In this document: piece after piece, positions 1-8,070 of the stretch
Layout of the letters: each line of letters opens with the position of its first letter
Position numbering within the stretch: the stretch's first letter is position 1
Assembly (NCBI GenBank): GCA_046296655.1
Contig: JBKBLE010000024.1
Coordinates: 1 to 36,218 of the forward strand
Direction: 5' to 3'
Origin: Cloacibacterium sp046296655
GTDB lineage: Bacteria; Bacteroidota; Bacteroidia; Flavobacteriales; Weeksellaceae
DNA length: 36,218 bases
Position numbers and translations under genes: made by a program
Notes under the pieces: model-generated
Database searches by the model: none
Seen by the model: only the letters and a program-made list of their open reading frames with translations
What the model was told of the DNA's origin: nothing

Positions 1-66
1 AACCTTATCCGCCTGCTCTTTAATCGGAATATTCTTAACGAAAAACTGAAAATGGCGGCTTGTTAA
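1..66 (+). other. Unassigned left edge, possible tail of an upstream gene
   Basis: One forward frame is open from the first base to a TAA at 64-66 (21 codons, ending KMAAC). Its codons (CGC, CTG, CTC, CGG) are unlike those of the neighbouring genes, so it may not be coding. The opposite strand is also open here but has no usable start codon. I cannot assign a family; genes for the phenylacetyl-CoA epoxidase would be expected further upstream. Confidence 0.2.
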
Positions 67-99
67 GGAGTGACTAACAAATTAACAATTCTAAAGAAA

Positions 100-897
100 A
101 TGTACACTCAGATAGAAATAGAAACTCATTTCGAGGGTAAGTTGAAAATCGCTTATCTCAATCAGCCCGAAACCTACAATTCACTCAATAAAGTTTTACT
201 CCAAGAGTTGAAAAATTTCATTGTAGCATGCAATGAAGATGAAAAGGTGCGTTGTGTAGCACTTTCTGGCAGAGGAAAAGCTTTTTGTTCGGGACAAAAT
301 TTGAAAGAAGCGCTTTCACTCGGAAATGTAGAGGAAGAAAGAGTGATTCAGAAAATGGTGGTAGACTATTACAATCCTTTAGTAGAAGAAATTGCACATT
401 GCAGAAAACCAGTCGTTTCTTTGGTGAATGGTCCTGCAGTTGGAGCTGGAGCAATGTTGGCGCTGATTTGTGATATTTGTTTGGCTACAGAAAATTCCTA
501 TTTTTCTCAAGCTTTTGTAAATATTGGCTTAATTCCAGATACTGGCGGAACGTATTGGTTGCCAAAATTATTAGGACGTCAACAAGCGAATTATCTTGCT
601 TTTACAGGAAAAAAACTCTCGGCAAATGATGCTTTGAAACTAGGTTTAATTGCAGATGTTTTCGGTGATGTAGAATTTTCTGCAAAATCTATGGAAGTGC
701 TGGAAACGCTTTCTAATTTACCTACAAAAGCGATTGCGTTAACCAAAAAAGCATTCAATCATTCTTATGAAAACGATTTAAAAGAGCAGTTAGATTTAGA
801 AGGAATTTATCAACAAGACGCAGCAGAAACCCAAGATTTCAAAGAAGGCGTTACTGCATTTTTAGAAAAAAGAAAACCCAATTATACAGGAAAATAA
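100..897 (+). CDS. paaG: PaaG, ring-1,2-epoxyphenylacetyl-CoA isomerase
   Basis: Crotonase-fold enzyme of 265 aa, the usual length. PaaG converts the ring epoxide of phenylacetyl-CoA into the seven-membered oxepin-CoA, in the cytoplasm. Visible are the CoA and oxyanion-hole region (around residues 58-70, and GPAVGAGAM at about 111-119) and IPDTGG with Asp147. This Asp occupies the place of the single catalytic Asp of PaaG; the two Glu of ordinary enoyl-CoA hydratases are absent (Met and Asn instead), which supports PaaG over a hydratase. The frame can be extended to a GTG at 70, but the ATG at 100 gives the usual N-terminus starting MYTQIEIE. It is the first gene of the visible paa operon. 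A 3-hydroxyacyl-CoA delta-isomerase role in the later beta-oxidation steps is also known for this family. Confidence 0.88.
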   Translation: MYTQIEIETHFEGKLKIAYLNQPETYNSLNKVLLQELKNFIVACNEDEKVRCVALSGRGKAFCSGQNLKEALSLGNVEEERVIQKMVVDYYNPLVEEIAHCRKPVVSLVNGPAVGAGAMLALICDICLATENSYFSQAFVNIGLIPDTGGTYWLPKLLGRQQANYLAFTGKKLSANDALKLGLIADVFGDVEFSAKSMEVLETLSNLPTKAIALTKKAFNHSYENDLKEQLDLEGIYQQDAAETQDFKEGVTAFLEKRKPNYTGK

Positions 898-961
898 TAA
901 TGATGTGATGATGTGTTGATTTGCAGATTATCACATCGTCACATCATCACATCATCATATT
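898..961 (+). repeat. Palindromic TGATGTGATGATGTG-type element between paaG and paaH
   Basis: The gap starts with alternating TGATG/TGTGATG units (about 900-918) and, after a short spacer, returns as CACATCGTCACATCATCACATCATCA (split here: CACATCGTCACATC, then ATCACATCATCA), ending at the paaH start. The two halves can pair over most of their length, so the transcript should form a long hairpin. A degenerate relative lies before paaJ (2980-3062). It looks like an intergenic mosaic repeat; a role in differential mRNA stability within the operon is possible but unproven. Confidence 0.65.
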
Positions 962-2110
962 ATGAAGAAAGTAGGAATCATCGGCTCTGGAACTATGGGA
1001 ATTGGCATTGCACAAGTAGCAGCTACTGCACATTGCGCGGTTTTTTTATACGATGCCAACTTCTCACAAACCGAAAAATCTCTAAAAAATTTAAAATCTA
1101 CATTAGATAAATTAGCGGAAAAAGGAAAAATTTCTACTGAAAAATCTTTAGAAATCTTCAACCAAATTAAGCCTTGTCAAGAAATCAAAGAATTGAAAGA
1201 CTGTGATTTGGTCATAGAAGCCATCATCGAAAATAAAGAAATCAAGCAAAAAGTTTTCGCCGAGTTAGAAACTTATGTTTCAGAAAAATGTGTTTTGGGC
1301 TCTAATACTTCTTCTATTTCCATTACTTCGCTTCAGGCAGAACTTAAAAATCCTGAACGTTTTATCGGGATTCATTTTTTCAATCCAGCGCCATTAATGC
1401 CTTTGGTGGAGGTAATTCCAGGGCTATTGACTGAAAATAATTTGGCTCAAGAAATCGTCGATTTAATGAAATCTTGGGGTAAATCTCCTATCATCGCGAA
1501 AGATGTTCCTGGTTTTATTGTCAACCGAATTGCAAGACCTTTTTATGGTGAAGCTTTGAGAATTGTAGAAGAAAATTTGGCAACACCAGAACAAGTAGAT
1601 GATGCGATGAAATCTCTTGGGAATTTCAAAATGGGACCATTTGAATTGATGGATTTAATCGGAATTGATGTTAATTTTTCGGTAACGAAAACGGTTTACA
1701 AAGATTATTTCTACGACCCAAAATACAAACCATCACTTCTTCAACAAAGAATGAGCGAAGCAAAACTTCTGGGCAGAAAAACAGGTAAAGGTTTCTATGA
1801 TTATTCTGATGGAAGTGAAAAACCAGTTCCTCAAAAAGATGAAGGTATGTATGAAATGATTTTCATGAGAATTATTTCTATGCTCATCAATGAAGCGGTA
1901 GAAGCAAAAAGATTAGGAATTGCCAATGATGAAGATATAGAAACTGCGATGCAAAAAGGCGTAAATTATCCGAAAGGATTATTGAATTGGGGAAAAGAAA
2001 TTGGCTATCCAAAAATTTCGGAAGTCTTACAAAATCTCTACGAAGAATACCAAGAAGAACGCTACAGACAAAGTCCACTTTTAAAAAAAACTATAAATTA
2101 TGAATCTTAA
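962..2110 (+). CDS. paaH: PaaH-type 3-hydroxyacyl-CoA dehydrogenase
   Basis: NAD-dependent oxidation of 3-hydroxyadipyl-CoA to 3-oxoadipyl-CoA, the step before thiolysis in phenylacetate catabolism. The N-terminal Rossmann domain carries GIIGSGTMGIGIAQ (residues 5-18). The catalytic pair is His138 in GIHFFNPAP and Glu150 in PLVEVIPG. A C-terminal 3-hydroxyacyl-CoA dehydrogenase domain follows (about 187-380). At 382 aa it is shorter than the 475-aa E. coli PaaH, which has a second C-terminal repeat, and resembles a single-copy dehydrogenase plus extension. Its last 11 bases overlap the next small gene, so translational coupling is likely. A general short-chain 3-hydroxyacyl-CoA dehydrogenase (fadB2/hbd type) is the alternative by sequence; position favours paaH. 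Confidence 0.87.
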   Translation: MKKVGIIGSGTMGIGIAQVAATAHCAVFLYDANFSQTEKSLKNLKSTLDKLAEKGKISTEKSLEIFNQIKPCQEIKELKDCDLVIEAIIENKEIKQKVFAELETYVSEKCVLGSNTSSISITSLQAELKNPERFIGIHFFNPAPLMPLVEVIPGLLTENNLAQEIVDLMKSWGKSPIIAKDVPGFIVNRIARPFYGEALRIVEENLATPEQVDDAMKSLGNFKMGPFELMDLIGIDVNFSVTKTVYKDYFYDPKYKPSLLQQRMSEAKLLGRKTGKGFYDYSDGSEKPVPQKDEGMYEMIFMRIISMLINEAVEAKRLGIANDEDIETAMQKGVNYPKGLLNWGKEIGYPKISEVLQNLYEEYQEERYRQSPLLKKTINYES

Positions 2111-2303
2111 AATTTCTTTTGTTCAAACATTAGTCCAATTATTAATTTTATCAGTTGGATACTATTTATTAGAGGTTTTTGTAAGAAAAAACAATCTAAG
2201 TATTTCAGATTATTTTTCAAATTATTGGGTTTATGCTATTGCAGCTTTTATCGGACTTTTAATCACAAATTTTTTCTGGAATAAATCAGAATTGAAAAAA
2301 TAA
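2100..2303 (+). CDS. Small two-helix membrane protein A inside the paa operon
   Basis: 67 aa, not recognised. Two hydrophobic segments are visible (about residues 6-26 and 42-60), separated by a charged loop (VRKNNLSISDYFSNY), with a lysine-rich tail. The ATG overlaps the end of paaH by 11 bp, so it is probably translated by coupling. The next gene (2309) has the same architecture and shares a TLVQ motif in helix 1, suggesting old paralogy. Codon use matches the surroundings. It is not a known component of the Paa pathway; no function is proposed. Confidence 0.6.
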   Translation: MNLKISFVQTLVQLLILSVGYYLLEVFVRKNNLSISDYFSNYWVYAIAAFIGLLITNFFWNKSELKK

Positions 2304-2308
2304 AAGTT

Positions 2309-2548
2309 ATGAAAAAAATAATAATCACAACGTTAGTTCAATCTATCTTATTTGTATTAATTAACACTACTTTAGGATATTTTTTTAATAAAATGCAAAT
2401 GTCTTTTTACGAATATGTGTTTTCACAAAAAACAAAAATGACTGTAACGTTTTTATTATGGTTTGTAATATTCTTTTTTGTAAATAAAATTTCAAAAAAT
2501 GGAGAAATCACATGGAAAGATATTTTTAAAAGAAAAAATGAACTTTAA
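2309..2548 (+). CDS. Small two-helix membrane protein B inside the paa operon
   Basis: 79 aa, not recognised. Two hydrophobic segments (about residues 4-24 and 43-60) flank a polar loop (FNKMQMSFYEYVFSQKTK); the tail is basic (WKDIFKRKNEL). Only five bases separate it from membrane protein A, and 17 bases from paaI, so all are probably on one transcript. TLVQ near the start and a similarly placed aromatic loop (YEYVFS here, SDYFSN in A) make the two look like diverged copies. Confidence 0.6.
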   Translation: MKKIIITTLVQSILFVLINTTLGYFFNKMQMSFYEYVFSQKTKMTVTFLLWFVIFFFVNKISKNGEITWKDIFKRKNEL

Positions 2549-2565
2549 ACATTGAATTTATTAGA

Positions 2566-2979
2566 ATGACACCATTAGAAACCGCACAATATATGCTCAA
2601 TCAAGATTTTTTCTCACAATGGATGGAGATAAAACTGGTTGAGGTTCGCGAACATTACTGTTTGATTGAAATGCCCATCAAAAAAGAGATGATTAATGGC
2701 TTAAAAACGGTTCATGGCGGAGTAACTTTTGCTTTTGCGGATTCTGCATTGGCATTTTCTTCTAACAATATGGGAGATGCAGCAGTTGCACTCAATTGCA
2801 TGATTAATTTTACCAAAGCAGTACGTTTAGGAGATACCCTTTTTGCCGAGAGTATTCTCATGGCAGATACCAGAAAAACGGCAGTTTATGATATTACGAT
2901 TACCAATCAGCATAAAGTGGTGGTCGCAAGTTTCAGAGGAACTGTTTATAAAATTGATAAAAAAGTAGTTGATTTATAG
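2566..2979 (+). CDS. paaI: PaaI, hydroxyphenylacetyl-CoA thioesterase
   Basis: Hotdog-fold acyl-CoA thioesterase of 137 aa, the normal length for PaaI. It is thought to rescue CoA from dead-end ring-hydroxylated phenylacetyl-CoA and other stalled thioesters. The family signature is present: NGLKTVHGGVTFAFADSA, with His50-Gly-Gly and catalytic Asp59 on the long hotdog helix. The start ATG at 2566 follows the two small membrane-protein genes by 17 bases. It works in the cytoplasm, normally as a homotetramer. Confidence 0.87.
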   Translation: MTPLETAQYMLNQDFFSQWMEIKLVEVREHYCLIEMPIKKEMINGLKTVHGGVTFAFADSALAFSSNNMGDAAVALNCMINFTKAVRLGDTLFAESILMADTRKTAVYDITITNQHKVVVASFRGTVYKIDKKVVDL

Positions 2980-3062
2980 ATGTGTTAGTGTGAAAATTTG
3001 CTGATTTTTTTTAATTATCGCATTACCACATTACCACATCATCTAATTATCTCATTAAAAAT
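2980..3062 (+). repeat. Degenerate palindromic element before paaJ
   Basis: The gap begins GATGTGTTAGTGTG and after about 25 AT-rich bases continues with CACATTACCACATCATC, so the halves can pair imperfectly. Composition and layout match the clearer element at 898-961. No promoter of the TAnnTTTG type is evident, so paaJ is likely read from upstream. Confidence 0.5.
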
Positions 3063-4271
3063 ATGAAACAAGTATACATTATAGATTACATCAGAACACC
3101 GATTGCTAAATTTCAAGGAGGCTTGTCAGAAGTAAGAGCAGATGATTTAGCAGCCATCGTTTTGAAGGAAATTGTAAAGAGAAATCCACAAATTCCCGCC
3201 GAAGAAATAGAAGACGTGATTTTAGGTTGTGCCAATCAAGCTGGCGAAGATAACCGAAATGTCGCAAGAATGGCTTCACTTTTGGCAGAACTTCCTGTAA
3301 AAATTGGCGGAGAAACCGTGAATAGATTATGCGCTTCTGGAATGGCAGCAATTGCCAATGCCTACAGAGCGATTGCAATTGGAGAAGGAGATTTTTACAT
3401 TGCAGGTGGAGTTGAACAGATGACTAGAGCGCCTTATGTTTTGAGTAAATCTGCTCAACCTTTTGGCAGAGATGTACAGTTGTTTGATAGCAGTTTCGGG
3501 TGGAGGTTTGTTAATCCTAAAATGAAAGAACTCTACGGAGTTGACGGAATGGGAGAAACCGCTGAAAATCTAGCTGAAATCTATAAAATTTCCAGAGAAG
3601 CGCAAGATGAATTTGCATTGCTTTCTCAGCGAAAAGCTGTTTCTGCTCAAAATTCAGGAAGATTAGCTCAAGAAATTGTAAACGTAGAAATTCCACAAAA
3701 AAAAGGAGAACCTAAAATCTTTTCACAAGACGAATTTGTAAGACCAGATACTACTTTAGACAAATTAGCGAAGCTAAGACCTGCTTTCAAAAAAGATGGA
3801 GGAAGTGTAACTGCAGGAAATTCTTCTGGCTTAAATGACGGAGCTGCTGCCATGATTTTAGCAAGTGAAGATGCAGTGAAAAAATATAATTTGAAGCCAT
3901 TGGCAAAAATTATTTCAAGTGCAGTGGTTGGTGTAGAACCTAGAATTATGGGAATAGGACCAGTAGAAGCAACTAAAAAAGCGCTTTCCAGAGCCAATCT
4001 TTCGTTGGAAGATATGGATATTATTGAACTCAACGAAGCTTTTGCAGCTCAAGCATTATCAGTTTTACAGGAATTAGGAATTGATGCAAAAGACGAACGA
4101 TTAAATCCCAATGGTGGCGCGATTGCCTTAGGTCATCCTCTCGGAATGTCAGGAACTAGAATTGTAGGAACTGCCGTATTAGAATTACAGAAAAAAAATA
4201 AAAAATATGCACTTTGTACGCTTTGCATCGGAGTAGGACAAGGATACGCAATGATCATTGAAAAAATTTAA
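3063..4271 (+). CDS. paaJ: 3-oxoadipyl-CoA thiolase (PaaJ/PcaF type)
   Basis: Thiolase of 402 aa that cleaves 3-oxoadipyl-CoA into succinyl-CoA and acetyl-CoA; in the paa pathway it also acts on 3-oxo-5,6-dehydrosuberyl-CoA. Catalytic residues are visible: nucleophilic Cys90 in NRLCASGMAA, His358 in the GGAIALGHPLGMSG motif, and Cys388 in the C-terminal CIGVGQGYAM motif. N- and C-terminal thiolase halves are complete. The same family includes biosynthetic acetoacetyl-CoA thiolases; the location between paaI and paaY is the main reason for the PaaJ call. Confidence 0.87.
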   Translation: MKQVYIIDYIRTPIAKFQGGLSEVRADDLAAIVLKEIVKRNPQIPAEEIEDVILGCANQAGEDNRNVARMASLLAELPVKIGGETVNRLCASGMAAIANAYRAIAIGEGDFYIAGGVEQMTRAPYVLSKSAQPFGRDVQLFDSSFGWRFVNPKMKELYGVDGMGETAENLAEIYKISREAQDEFALLSQRKAVSAQNSGRLAQEIVNVEIPQKKGEPKIFSQDEFVRPDTTLDKLAKLRPAFKKDGGSVTAGNSSGLNDGAAAMILASEDAVKKYNLKPLAKIISSAVVGVEPRIMGIGPVEATKKALSRANLSLEDMDIIELNEAFAAQALSVLQELGIDAKDERLNPNGGAIALGHPLGMSGTRIVGTAVLELQKKNKKYALCTLCIGVGQGYAMIIEKI

Positions 4272-4465
4272 AAGCTTTTTTCTTTTATTTGACATTGCAT
4301 TGGAGGCGTTAAAAAATTTTGAAATTGATTCGTTAAAAAATTCCTGCTGTTTGAGCGAAGTGAGTTTCAGGGATTTTAGAATTAATGAAAAATTTTAGCC
4401 GAGAATTCACAGTCTTGAACTTTTGGTTCTTTTGTTTCAAGACAAAAGAACATAAATAAAAATAT
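4272..4465 (+). repeat. Intergenic repeat remnants and a 10-bp-stem hairpin before paaY
   Basis: 194 bases without a gene. They contain two direct copies of CGTTAAAAAATT (near 4309 and 4331), a block with CCTG ... TTTGAGCGAAGTGAGTTTCAGG, and a perfect hairpin at 4426-4451 (GTTCTTTTGT, loop TTCAAG, ACAAAAGAAC) that ends 14 bases before the paaY start. From memory, GAGCGAAG-type and CAAGACAAAAGAAC-type sequences are common dispersed repeats in flavobacterial genomes. No clear promoter was seen. Confidence 0.55.
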
Positions 4466-5056
4466 ATGGCAAATATTTATTCATACCACGGTATAAAACC
4501 CATCATTAGAAAATCAGCATACATTCATTCTCAAGCGGTAATTATAGGAAATGTAGAAATTGGGGAAGAAGTATACATCGGTCCTAATGCAGTTTTGAGG
4601 GGAGATTGGGGAAAAATCATTATCAAAGACGGCGCAAACGTTCAAGAAAACTGTACGCTTCACGTTTTTCCAGGAATTCCTACTATTTTAGAAGAATCGG
4701 CGCATATTGGTCATGGTGCGATTATTCATTCGGCGCACATTGGCAAAAATTGTTTGGTGGGGATGAATGCCGTAGTAATGGACAATGCCAAAATTGGAGA
4801 CGAATGCATTATCGGGGCTTTGAGTTTCGTTCCTACTGGTTTTATTTCGGAAAATAGAAAATTGATAGTTGGCAGTCCTGCGAAAATTATTCGCGAAGTT
4901 TCAGACGAAATGATTGCTTGGAAAACCAAAGGAACCGCTATTTATCAAGAATTAGCTCGTGAAGGAAAAACCGCCATTCAACCGTGCGAACCCTACACAG
5001 AATATGTAGAACAAACGCCCACCAAAATTGTAGATTACTCTGTTTGGACGAAATAA
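4466..5056 (+). CDS. paaY: PaaY, left-handed beta-helix thioesterase/gamma-carbonic-anhydrase family
   Basis: 196 aa, the usual PaaY length. PaaY hydrolyses reactive ring-epoxide and related CoA intermediates, limiting toxicity when the pathway stalls. The sequence shows repeated hexapeptides of a left-handed beta-helix (for example IGNVEIGEEVYIGPNAVLRG and the GAIIHSAHIG stretch) and the three histidines of the gamma-carbonic-anhydrase metal site: His66, His83 and His88. The C-terminus has a helix (about 145-170) that normally packs on the trimer. The paa context makes PaaY more likely than a housekeeping gamma-carbonic anhydrase. Confidence 0.87.
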   Translation: MANIYSYHGIKPIIRKSAYIHSQAVIIGNVEIGEEVYIGPNAVLRGDWGKIIIKDGANVQENCTLHVFPGIPTILEESAHIGHGAIIHSAHIGKNCLVGMNAVVMDNAKIGDECIIGALSFVPTGFISENRKLIVGSPAKIIREVSDEMIAWKTKGTAIYQELAREGKTAIQPCEPYTEYVEQTPTKIVDYSVWTK

Positions 5057-5140
5057 TGGCGCCAAATTTCCGCCTTCCGTTCCCGCTTTTTTATTTTAAA
5101 AAAAATAAAAAGAGCTCCACTCAAGTCGGGGCGCAATTTA
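5057..5140. repeat. Dispersed-repeat-like element downstream of paaY
   Basis: Begins right after the paaY stop. GGCGCC (5058-5063) and GGGGCGC (5128-5134) bound a segment with CCGCCTTCCGTTCCCGC, an A/T-rich centre and GAGCTCCACTCAAGTC. Read on the minus strand the order is CCCCGAC ... GAGTGGAGCTC, A/T-rich centre, GGGAACGGAAGGCGG, which resembles the layout of the element at 23424-23556. From memory, such units are common between flavobacterial genes. They are non-coding here. Confidence 0.5.
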
Positions 5141-5208
5141 GTTGCAATTTCACCATTTTTCCAAAATTTAAAATTTGAGTATCTTAACCACGAAAAATAA
5201 ATTCAATA

Positions 5209-5263
5209 GAAACGGGCTTTAGCCCGTTTTAAAAAAAATAAAAAAGCAATTGGCTTTAGCCAA
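5209..5263. repeat. Two GGCTTTAGCC-type palindromes
   Basis: AACGGGCT-TT-AGCCCGTT (5211-5228) is a perfect palindrome followed by T4 and an A-run, and may terminate transcription. A second, shorter palindrome, TTGGCTTTAGCCAA (5250-5263), lies just before the small gene at 5272. A related GACTTTAGTC motif sits at 36038-36047. The shared TTTA centre suggests one small repeat family. Confidence 0.6.
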
Positions 5264-5271
5264 AATTTATA

Positions 5272-5553
5272 ATGAAATTTTCAAAAAAAATATTTTTTGT
5301 AATTCTTGGAGTGATTTTTCTAATTGCACTAAATATTTTTGGTTTTTTTCTAAATCAAGAAGGTTTGAGAATTTCAGATTCATTAGAACACGCGCAATCA
5401 AAACAACAAGAACAATTTATTAAAAATCAGGAATTTCCATTTTCAGAAATCATAATTTATTTAGTTTTTATTTTTGATTTGGCAATTATTCTATTTTTAC
5501 TTTTTATGATATTAAAATTTATTTTCAAGAAACTCAAAACATCTAAAATCTAA
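5272..5553 (+). CDS. Small two-helix membrane protein C inside the paa operon
   Basis: 93 aa, not recognised. A strong hydrophobic segment (about residues 7-27) is followed by a glutamine- and acid-rich loop (RISDSLEHAQSKQQEQFIKN) and a second long hydrophobic segment (about 58-86) with a basic tail. It lies 14 bases upstream of paaZ and behind two small palindromes. It shares two-helix topology with the proteins at 2100 and 2309 but no clear sequence similarity. No function can be given. Confidence 0.6.
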   Translation: MKFSKKIFFVILGVIFLIALNIFGFFLNQEGLRISDSLEHAQSKQQEQFIKNQEFPFSEIIIYLVFIFDLAIILFLLFMILKFIFKKLKTSKI

Positions 5554-5567
5554 CATCCCCACATAAA

Positions 5568-8060
5568 ATGAAACTTAAAAACTACATATCAGGACAATGG
5601 ATTGAAGGAAACGGACACGAAATTCCTCTTTACAATGCTGTAAACGGAGAATTGGTTGCCATTTCAGATACTTCGGGACTAGATTTTGAAGAAGCTTTGC
5701 ATTTTGGAAGAACTACAGGTTACAAAAACTTGTCTTCTATGACTTTTTACGACCGCGGTGAAATGCTCAAAAAAATTGCATTGTACCTTTTAGAAAGAAA
5801 GAAAAAATACTACGAACTTTCTTACAAAACAGGTGCCACATATGTTGATTCTTGGGTAGATATAGAAGGCGGTTTCGGTACTTTTTTCACCTATTCAGGT
5901 TTGGCAAAAAGAATGCTTCCCAATACACCATTTTGGGTAGATGGAGAAACTCAGAAAATTTCTGCCAACGGAACGCATCTCGGAACGCATATTCTCACAC
6001 CAAGTGAAGGCGTTTCTGTGCAAATCAATGCGTATAATTTTCCAGTTTGGGGAATGTTAGAAAAATTGTCTACATCGCTTTTGGCAGGAGTTCCAGCAAT
6101 TGTAAAACCATCGCCGTACAGTTCTTATCTTACGAATGAAGTTTTCAAAGACATGATAGAAAGCGGTTATCTTCCTGAAGGAGCGGTTCAGTTGGTTTGT
6201 GGCGAACCTGGCAATATTTTAGATTTTGTAAAAGATGGAGATTCTGTGGTTTTTACAGGTTCCGCAAACACAGGTAGAAAACTGAAAGCGCTACCGTCAA
6301 TTTCGGGAAATGCAGTTCGTTTTAATATGGAAGCCGATTCTTTGAACTGTTCTATTCTTGGGTTAGATGCCAAACCGGGAACTCCAGAATTTGATTTATT
6401 CATCAAAGAAGTTAAAAATGAAATGACCACCAAAGCTGGACAAAAATGTACGGCAATTCGTAGAATTATTGTTCCTGAAAATTTAGTGGGCGATGTTCAA
6501 AATGCGTTATCAAAAGCTCTTGACCAAATAAAAATTGGAAATCCATTAAGCAGAGAAACCCAAATGGGCTCTATTGTTGGCAAAGAACAAATGCAAGTTT
6601 TAGAAGAAAAAGTAAATCTTTTAAAAGCAGAAACAGAACTCATCTACGATGGAAAGCATGATTTGGTAGAAGCAAATTACGAAAACGGAGCTTTCTTTAC
6701 TCCAAAAGTTTTCTATAATGATAAACCTTTTGAAAAAAATATATCTCACGAACTCGAAGCTTTTGGTCCAGTTTCTACGATTATGCCATACAAAGATGCT
6801 GAAGAAGCTGCTGCTTTAGCAAAAAGAGGAAAAGGAAGTTTAGTAGGTTCTATTGTTTCTCACGATGAAAAATTTCTAGCAGAAACTTCTTGGAAAATGG
6901 CGAGTTCTCATGGAAGAATTTTTGTTTTGAATAGAGATAATGCCAAAGAAAGTACAGGTCACGGTTCTCCGTTGCCAACTTTAATGCATGGTGGTCCTGG
7001 TAGAGCTGGTGGTGGCGAAGAAATGGGTGGTTTAAACGGACTTCATTTCTTTTTACAAAAAACTGCGATTCAAGGTTCGCCAGATGTTTTGACGGCGATT
7101 ACTAAAGTCTATACTCAAGGTGCTGAAAAGAAGTTTAGTGATAAACATCCTTTCCAAAAATATTTTGAAGAAGTAGAAGTTGGAGATTCTCTAGAAACCG
7201 CAGGAAGAACGGTAACGGAAGCAGATATTGTGAATTTTTCTAATGTTTCTTGGGATCATTTTTATGCACATACAGACTCAACCAGCTTAAACGGAACTAT
7301 TTTTGACAAAACCGTTGCACACGGATATTTTATCCTTTCTGCAGCGGCAGGTTTATTCGTTTCAGGGAAAAAAGGGCCAGTTATTGCGAATTATGGACTG
7401 GAAAATGCAAGTTTCTTTAAGCCAGTTTATGCTGGTGATACCATTACCGTTTATTTGACTGCGAAAGAAAAAATCAACAGAGGAGTAAAAGGTAGAAATA
7501 TTCCAAGTGGAGTGGTAAAATGGTTGGTTGAGGTTGTGAATCAAAGAGAAGAAGTAGTTTGTGTCGCTACCATTTTGACTTTGGTGGCAAAAAAATCTCC
7601 TTTCATTGAGTTGAACAGAAGAAATATTCAAAAATTATTGAATGGTTTAACTGAAAATACGAAGCCGAATTGGGGTAAAATGACTGCTCAGCAAATGCTG
7701 GAACATCTAGAAACAACTTTGCTGTACAGCATTGGTGAACCAGAAGCTGAGAAATGCTTCACACCAGAAGAGCATTTAGAAAAGAATCAAGATTCTCTAT
7801 ACAATCACCGAAAAATGCCAAAAGATTTTCCTGCGCCGTTCCTTCCAGAAGATGGAACTTTACCAGAGCTGAAGTATAAAAATCTGGAGCAAGCCAAAGA
7901 TAAATTTTTAGAAAATCTTCAGAAATATCAGATTTATTACAGAGAAAATCCAGAAGCGGAGCATATGCATTTTGTCTTTGGAAAGCTCAATAAAGAAATG
8001 ATGGAGTTGATGCACAGAAAACATTTTACACATCATTTTGAACAATTTAATCTAATTTAA
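5568..8060 (+). CDS. paaZ: PaaZ, oxepin-CoA hydrolase/aldehyde dehydrogenase fused to a C-terminal DUF1569-like domain
   Basis: Bifunctional ring-opening enzyme: the hydratase domain opens oxepin-CoA and the dehydrogenase domain oxidises the resulting aldehyde with NADP. The aldehyde dehydrogenase domain (residues 1 to about 520) has Glu255 in FNMEADS and Cys294 in AGQKCTAIRR, equivalent to E. coli Glu256 and Cys295. The MaoC-like hydratase (about 530-677) has Asp563 and His568 in SWDHFYAH, matching E. coli Asp561 and His566. Length is 830 aa against about 680 for E. coli. The extra 678-830 segment shows a DUF1569/DinB-like pattern: TKPNWGKMTAQQMLEHLE, then HFVFGKLNKE and KHFTHHFEQF. The fusion is continuous without a stop or repeat, and paaF follows after 10 bases. 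Confidence 0.9.
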   Translation: MKLKNYISGQWIEGNGHEIPLYNAVNGELVAISDTSGLDFEEALHFGRTTGYKNLSSMTFYDRGEMLKKIALYLLERKKKYYELSYKTGATYVDSWVDIEGGFGTFFTYSGLAKRMLPNTPFWVDGETQKISANGTHLGTHILTPSEGVSVQINAYNFPVWGMLEKLSTSLLAGVPAIVKPSPYSSYLTNEVFKDMIESGYLPEGAVQLVCGEPGNILDFVKDGDSVVFTGSANTGRKLKALPSISGNAVRFNMEADSLNCSILGLDAKPGTPEFDLFIKEVKNEMTTKAGQKCTAIRRIIVPENLVGDVQNALSKALDQIKIGNPLSRETQMGSIVGKEQMQVLEEKVNLLKAETELIYDGKHDLVEANYENGAFFTPKVFYNDKPFEKNISHELEAFGPVSTIMPYKDAEEAAALAKRGKGSLVGSIVSHDEKFLAETSWKMASSHGRIFVLNRDNAKESTGHGSPLPTLMHGGPGRAGGGEEMGGLNGLHFFLQKTAIQGSPDVLTAITKVYTQGAEKKFSDKHPFQKYFEEVEVGDSLETAGRTVTEADIVNFSNVSWDHFYAHTDSTSLNGTIFDKTVAHGYFILSAAAGLFVSGKKGPVIANYGLENASFFKPVYAGDTITVYLTAKEKINRGVKGRNIPSGVVKWLVEVVNQREEVVCVATILTLVAKKSPFIELNRRNIQKLLNGLTENTKPNWGKMTAQQMLEHLETTLLYSIGEPEAEKCFTPEEHLEKNQDSLYNHRKMPKDFPAPFLPEDGTLPELKYKNLEQAKDKFLENLQKYQIYYRENPEAEHMHFVFGKLNKEMMELMHRKHFTHHFEQFNLI

Positions 8061-8070
8061 AAAACTAGTT

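Noticed and set aside
70..99. GTG start for paaG, adding ten residues
   Set aside because: The added residues do not fit crotonase N-termini; ATG 100 gives the normal start.
898..961. CRISPR or tandem-repeat array (TGATG units)
   Set aside because: Units are short, without spacers, and form a palindrome; no cas genes.
913..1161. Small frames on both strands over paaH
   Set aside because: They overlap paaH in other frames and have no family features.
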